A stretch of DNA of 44,445 nucleotides from Pseudomonadota bacterium (GTDB taxonomy: Bacteria > Myxococcota_A > Polyangia > Polyangiales > Polyangiaceae): assembly GCA_023428245.1 (NCBI GenBank), contig JAEYYX010000065.1, positions 1 through 44,445 of the forward strand. The letters run 5' to 3'. The notes beneath the pieces were generated by a model. That model saw nothing but the letters and a program-made list of their open reading frames with translations. It did not search any database and had not been told where the DNA came from. Positions within the stretch are counted from its first letter, which is position 1, and every line of letters starts with the position of its first letter. This document shows, piece by piece, positions 40,225 through 44,445 of the stretch. A program made the position numbers and the translations under genes.

Positions 40225-42390
40225 CTAGGGGTAACGGGCACTCGGCCAGGAGGAGGTCGGAGGATAGTCGTTGTTGCGCTGAGGAGCCTCGGGGACGGCG
40301 GGAGGCTCGTAGGGCTTCGGCGCGGGACGCGGAGGCACGTAGGGAGGGGGAGCAGGGCGCGGCGGCACGTAACGGGGCGGCTCGGGAGCGACAGCGACGC
40401 GCGCGTAGCGGTGGCAATACTGGTTCCAGAGGGCCTCGACTCGGACGACTTCAGGATCGGCGCGGAGCGGCTCGGCTCGTCGCGCGAGATCGTCAGCGGT
40501 TTGAGCGCAGAACTCGGAACCGGTCGGGTCATTGTAGCCGTAGCGCTCCTGCCGGTAACCGGCGGGCAGTGGGAGCTCGGCGGCGTCTTTGAGGCGGAGC
40601 GCAAAGGTGCTGAGGAGGCGCGCCTTGTCGAGGTTCGGAGCGCGGCCCGCGACTTGTCCGATATTCCAGACGAACTCTTCGACGCGGGCGCGACCGGTTT
40701 CGGGATCGTGGTACTCGACGGTTACCTTGAGATCGTCTTCGACAGGGACGCGACCGTCGCGGCTCTTGAGGTCACTCAAGAAGAGCTGAGAGGTTCCGGC
40801 GAAGTAATGGATGGCCTGGACCCGTTCTTTCTGCGTCGACGCTTCCTCTCCATAGAAGGTCGTGAGTGCGAGCGAGGGCGGAAGCTCGAGCTTGAAGTGA
40901 ACATCGTCGGCGATCGTCTCGATCAGGGAGACGAAACGGGAGCCGAACACAGCGTCGACCTCGAGGGGGCTGCCGAGGAAGACGTAGGCGCCGCGTCCTC
41001 GTTCGGTCAGGTGATCGAGGAGGGAATCGTTGAAGTCGCTGCCGACTCCGATCCCGCTCAAGCGAATGCGTCGGGCGTCGTAGTGTTGTCCGATCAGAGA
41101 GATCAGGCTCTCGTCGGTCACGCCCGTGTTCGTGAGAGCGTCGGTGACGAGGATGACCCGGTTCGTGTAGCTCGCTTGATAGGCGCGGTCGGCGGAGGCG
41201 TAGCCCCGGACCAATCCATCGTGCAGGTTTGTCGACCCGGACGGTGAGATATTTTGGATCATGTTCTCGAGGGTGCTCATCGAATCGCGCCCGACCACGA
41301 AGTTCTGAGCCAGGTCACACGCGGTCGTGTCGAAAAGCGTGATATGGACAACGTCGCCGTTTTTGAGCTCGGAAAGCGAGCGCAAGAGGCCCTGGCGCAG
41401 GTACTCCATGCGACCTTCGGCGGCCATCGAACCCGAGCGATCGATCACGTAGGCGAGGTTTGCGTTGCGGCGGGTGGCGCGCGTGAGGGGGCGTCCAGCG
41501 ACGGCCACGGCGAGCTCGATTTGGTTCGGGTCTTCCTCCTTCGGCGCGATGTTCATCGCGATGGAGAAGTCATGATCGCCTTGTACGGGCGCGGTGTGGA
41601 AGGAGAAATAATTGAGGAGTTCGTGGGGACGAATGTGAGCCGCCGGGAGGGGTCGATAGTGATCGATGGCCCAGATGACGCGCTGGGCCGAAGAGAGGCT
41701 CATCGTGTCATCATTCGAGAGGTAGATTGTGTCTCCGAAGCCTCCGCGAGCGGGAGGTACGAGTCCGGGGGCCTCTCGGTCGTCACGGGAGCTTGAAGCG
41801 GCGCGGTCGCTCTGGATCAGGCCCTTCCCGTCGTCGTAACGGGGAGCTGCCTCAGCCTTCTTCTCCTTTGGGTTGGAAGCGGCGCCCGAGGTTCGGCTCT
41901 CCTCGGACGACCTGGGCGCGGAGGGCGGGGGAGCGCCGTAGCCTTCAGCTTTGGCTGCGCTCTTCGGGCCGACCCTGTCGCGGGCGGAATCTAGAGGAAT
42001 CGCGGGGCGACCGCTCGGCGCGGAGTGGCTCCCGCCCAGGCGGGTCGGGGAGGGGCGCGGGGGCGATGGGGGCGTTGCGTAGCGGTAGGTTACCCGGGGG
42101 AAGCAACGAGCGCTGCCGTCCACGAAGCGGGGGAGCGCGTCCGGATGGGGCGGGGGCGGCGCGGTGACGGGATAGTGTGGTTCGTGGGTGCGAACCGTAA
42201 AACGATGGCCCGAGCTTGGCGTCTCAGTGTGAGACGAACGTCCCTGGGGGCCGCTTGGATCAGGGTTGGCGGTTGTGGCGCCGCCGCCCGAGTTGGCGAC
42301 TGCCGTGCCCGATTGGGACTTCGTGCAGGCTACGCCCAGGAGGGCGACGAGGAGGAAACTGGCCGCGAGAGGGCTTCGGAGAGGAGGCAT
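40225..42390 (-). CDS. VWA-domain lipoprotein (YfbK-like) with Pro-rich tail
   Basis: 721 residues from the ATG at 42390, chosen because the signal (MPPLRSPLAASFLLVALLG, then VAC) starts there; a GTG at 42465 overlaps the upstream gene stop (GTGA) and would give a 25-residue extension. Pro/Ser-rich disordered section (about 25-205), then the YfbK-type N-terminal block (DTMSLSSAQRVIWAIDHYRP, then LLNYFSF), then the VWA domain with an intact metal site: DRSGSM, SGST and TDALTN. A C-terminal domain and a Pro-rich tail (PPRYVPPRPAPPPY) follow. VWA domains bind protein partners through a metal ion. It sits within a MoxR/DUF58 cluster on the opposite strand. Confidence 0.9.
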   Translation of the reverse strand: MPPLRSPLAASFLLVALLGVACTKSQSGTAVANSGGGATTANPDPSGPQGRSSHTETPSSGHRFTVRTHEPHYPVTAPPPPHPDALPRFVDGSARCFPRVTYRYATPPSPPRPSPTRLGGSHSAPSGRPAIPLDSARDRVGPKSAAKAEGYGAPPPSAPRSSEESRTSGAASNPKEKKAEAAPRYDDGKGLIQSDRAASSSRDDREAPGLVPPARGGFGDTIYLSNDDTMSLSSAQRVIWAIDHYRPLPAAHIRPHELLNYFSFHTAPVQGDHDFSIAMNIAPKEEDPNQIELAVAVAGRPLTRATRRNANLAYVIDRSGSMAAEGRMEYLRQGLLRSLSELKNGDVVHITLFDTTACDLAQNFVVGRDSMSTLENMIQNISPSGSTNLHDGLVRGYASADRAYQASYTNRVILVTDALTNTGVTDESLISLIGQHYDARRIRLSGIGVGSDFNDSLLDHLTERGRGAYVFLGSPLEVDAVFGSRFVSLIETIADDVHFKLELPPSLALTTFYGEEASTQKERVQAIHYFAGTSQLFLSDLKSRDGRVPVEDDLKVTVEYHDPETGRARVEEFVWNIGQVAGRAPNLDKARLLSTFALRLKDAAELPLPAGYRQERYGYNDPTGSEFCAQTADDLARRAEPLRADPEVVRVEALWNQYCHRYARVAVAPEPPRYVPPRPAPPPYVPPRPAPKPYEPPAVPEAPQRNNDYPPTSSWPSARYP

Positions 42391-42461
42391 GTCGGTTGGT
42401 ACGCGCAGCCCTTCGCCAAGTTCTCTCCGCGAAGAAAAAAGATCGATCTTTGTGAGTCGCC

Positions 42462-43523
42462 TCACAAATCACAGTCAGGCGCTTCCGTCACAATCGGATC
42501 GCCGGTGTCGACGGCCTCGAAGGCATCTCCCGGGATTCGCTTCAGATCTCCGAGATGATCGTCGTCCCAACGCTCGTCCGGCGCGCCGCTCAGGTACCAG
42601 TTCGAGCCATTGTCCGCGAGGATCATGCCGTAGGTCTTGAGGGCGCGGCAGACGACCTGCGCCTCGTCCGAGTAACTCGAGCAGTCGAAATTTGCCTTCA
42701 TGCGGACTCGTAGCCCCATCGGGGGTAGGTTCGGGTCGGTGCGACTGGAGGCGTAATGGGTCGCGGGAGCGACATAAGCGCGCTGGCTGCGCGAGACCGT
42801 GAAGCGCAGAGCGTGCTGGATTTCGCCTTTTTCCACGACCTCGTCGTAGCGCACAAGTCCCGGGAAGATCGGCAGGCCCGCCGCGTCCGCTGAGGTGCAC
42901 CCTTCCGGGTGTGAGTCGTTCGTGGAAAGGTCCCATTCGACTCCCGAGTCAGCGCGGAAGCCGTTGTCATCGGGGAACGCTCGGTAGAGCTCGTAGAGCT
43001 TACAACTCTCAAAATCCACGGCGATCGCGTGGCGATCGCCGTCGCTGTCAGGTCCGCCTTCAATCGGCACATCGAGCGGGAAGGGAAATGGCCCCGGATC
43101 GCTCTCGTCCCCGTAGGCCACGTACCGAATCGGCACTCGGGGCTGAGCGGGGCCGACAACGACGTAAGGAATGCCGATCGGAGCCCCTTCCCAGACAGTT
43201 CCGAAGTCAGGATGCATGCGAGACTCGCGGCCGATCGAGTCGACATAGGCGTCCGAAAGCTCATGGACGGGTAAGTCCGAGACGTCCCGGTTCCAGGCGT
43301 TGTCCCGAGGGAACACCGAGCAGCCTTCTGAGTCGCCGCCTCCCGTCGCATTGGTCCGGCCGCCGCTCCCGGCGCGCGCCCCACCGTCTCCCGAGCGCGC
43401 GCCTCCTGTGCCCGATCGCCGTCCGCCCGTGCCATCGTCCTTGCCGTCTGCCTCCGAGCCCGAAGAACAACCGACGAGCCAAGCCAACAGAATCGCGACC
43501 CCGACGCCGAGTTCCCTCACCAT
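42462..43523 (-). CDS. Conserved secreted lipoprotein, function unknown
   Basis: 353 residues from the ATG at 43523. The signal ends LLAWLVGC (lipobox). A Gly/Arg/Thr-rich linker (about 22-70) precedes a globular domain. Blocks DNAWNRDVSDLPVH, MHPDFGTVWEGAPIGIPY, PLDVPIEGGPDSDGDRHAI, TSADAAGLPIFPGLVRYDEV, GEIQHALRFT and TYGMILADNGSNWYLSG are the kind I associate with a secreted protein family found in several bacterial phyla, which has no function I know of. The stop overlaps a possible GTG start of the VWA gene (GTGA), so the two are probably one transcript. Confidence 0.8.
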   Translation of the reverse strand: MVRELGVGVAILLAWLVGCSSGSEADGKDDGTGGRRSGTGGARSGDGGARAGSGGRTNATGGGDSEGCSVFPRDNAWNRDVSDLPVHELSDAYVDSIGRESRMHPDFGTVWEGAPIGIPYVVVGPAQPRVPIRYVAYGDESDPGPFPFPLDVPIEGGPDSDGDRHAIAVDFESCKLYELYRAFPDDNGFRADSGVEWDLSTNDSHPEGCTSADAAGLPIFPGLVRYDEVVEKGEIQHALRFTVSRSQRAYVAPATHYASSRTDPNLPPMGLRVRMKANFDCSSYSDEAQVVCRALKTYGMILADNGSNWYLSGAPDERWDDDHLGDLKRIPGDAFEAVDTGDPIVTEAPDCDL

Positions 43524-43626
43524 TCTGCCATGGTACAGGTGGGTCTCGATGCGGACAATCGGTGCGCCGGGGACCCACATCCCACGACCTCTGTCAACGG
43601 CAGCCGTCGTGCATGGGGAGTGAGCT

Positions 43627-44445
43627 GTGAGTCAAGCTGCGTGGCATGAGGGGTTGCTCACCGAGCTCACAGCGTTCTCCGTTGTGGCGCGGCGGCGGCT
43701 CGCGGGCGGGGCCCCCGGTGAACAGCGCAGTAGCCGCCTCGGCGGTGGTCTCGAGTTCGCCGATCACCGCCCTTACGTACCCGGAGACGACATCCGCGCC
43801 CTCGACTGGAACGCTTACCGCGCGCACAAAAAGCTCTTCATTCGCCAGTTCGAAGAACAACAGGACTTGAGCATCAGCTTGCTCGTCGATTGTTCCGCCT
43901 CGGTCGGCTTCGGCGACGGAGCGAAGTTCCTCGCCGCGCGTCGTCTTGCTCTCGCCCTCGCTTACTTCGGACTTTCTGGGCTCGATTCGGTGAGCGTTCA
44001 TGGGCTCTTTGCAGACCGCGTCGCAACTCTGCCGCCTTTGCGCGGCCGGGGTCGCTACGCATCTGTGCTCGCCTTTCTCGATGCCCTTGGGCCGAGCGGC
44101 CGCACTGACCTTGCTCGCGCGCTCTCAAGGGTCGCTGAGCGAAGTCGTCGTCGTGGACTAGCTGTGTTGCTCACCGATGGATACGATCCAGGAGGAATCG
44201 AGCGGGCCGTCGACGTGCTCGTCGGCGCTCGCTTCGAGCCGATCTTGCTCGAGCTCGAGGATGAAAGCGACCTCGAGCCGGATACCTCGGGCGAAGTCGT
44301 GCTTGTCGATGTCGAGACCCGGGAGGAACGGGGACTCTTGCTCACCCCGGGGGAACTCGCGAGCCTTCGAGAGAAAGCGGAGGCTCGGAAACAGGAGCGC
44401 GCGCGCAGGGGGGGCGCGGGGTGGTATAAACATAAGACGCGGCCG
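43627..44445 (+). CDS. DUF58-domain protein, cut off at the window end
   Basis: At least 273 codons, GTG start at 43627 with GGGGAG 6 nt upstream; no stop before the window end. The DUF58 signature is clear: RPYVPGDDIRALDWNAYRAH, KLFIRQFEEQQDLSI, LLVDCSASVGFGDGAKFLAA and later LAVLLTDGYDPGG, the VWA-like metal-site region. DUF58 proteins partner MoxR ATPases. Its separation from the MoxR gene by the opposing block at 40.2-43.5 kb is unusual. The open end reads GAGWYKHKTRP. Confidence 0.92.
   Translation, partial: MSQAAWHEGLLTELTAFSVVARRRLAGGAPGEQRSSRLGGGLEFADHRPYVPGDDIRALDWNAYRAHKKLFIRQFEEQQDLSISLLVDCSASVGFGDGAKFLAARRLALALAYFGLSGLDSVSVHGLFADRVATLPPLRGRGRYASVLAFLDALGPSGRTDLARALSRVAERSRRRGLAVLLTDGYDPGGIERAVDVLVGARFEPILLELEDESDLEPDTSGEVVLVDVETREERGLLLTPGELASLREKAEARKQERARRGGAGWYKHKTRP

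Overview
The window is about 44 kb of high-GC DNA, with C or G at most third codon positions and many GTG or TTG starts. The gene content suggests a Gram-negative bacterium of the Myxococcota (Polyangia / deltaproteobacterial type): a Tol-Pal-like operon, an unusually large number of predicted lipoproteins (about 17), large orphan secreted proteins, Cys-rich modules, a response regulator with a histone-H1-like tail and a MoxR/DUF58 cluster. No rRNA, tRNA or CRISPR array was seen.

Layout. 1-0.4 kb: a GC-rich tandem repeat of 19-20 bp units. 0.4-4.1 kb (minus strand): a Pal-like OmpA lipoprotein, TolQ, TolR and TolA, then an orphan gene. 4.3-7.0 kb: two lipoproteins. 7.1-10.6 kb (minus): an M16 peptidase, a PpiD/SurA-type periplasmic isomerase and an orphan protein. 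10.9-13.2 kb: a PilZ domain protein and a DinG-family helicase.

13.2-31.2 kb is an accessory region full of duplications and wreckage. Its recurring theme is a secreted trypsin-like (S1) protease gene, or its 3-prime remnant, followed at once by a small Cys-rich lipoprotein gene. There are four such pairs (13.2-13.85, 16.9-18.2, 22.2-25.0 and 28.5-29.3 kb), plus one lone lipoprotein gene (16.0-16.3 kb). The same region holds a TM-anchored HEAT-repeat protein, a 1158-residue modular lipoprotein, a tandem pair of RCC1-like lipoproteins, a decayed ParE-type toxin-antitoxin locus, an IS3 OrfA remnant, one broken and one intact Uma2 gene, and a truncated serpin. This set of secreted proteases, putative small partner lipoproteins and a serpin remnant is the best candidate for an undescribed system.

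31.2-37.1 kb: a 998-residue lipoprotein, a class I methyltransferase, and a receiver-domain protein with a long Lys/Ala/Pro tail. 37.3-44.4 kb: a Bat/MoxR-like cluster (DUF4175-like coiled-coil protein, MoxR ATPase, and a DUF58 protein cut off by the window end), split by an opposing two-gene block encoding a VWA lipoprotein and a conserved secreted protein.

All functional calls come from reading motifs and translations by eye; no database search was run.
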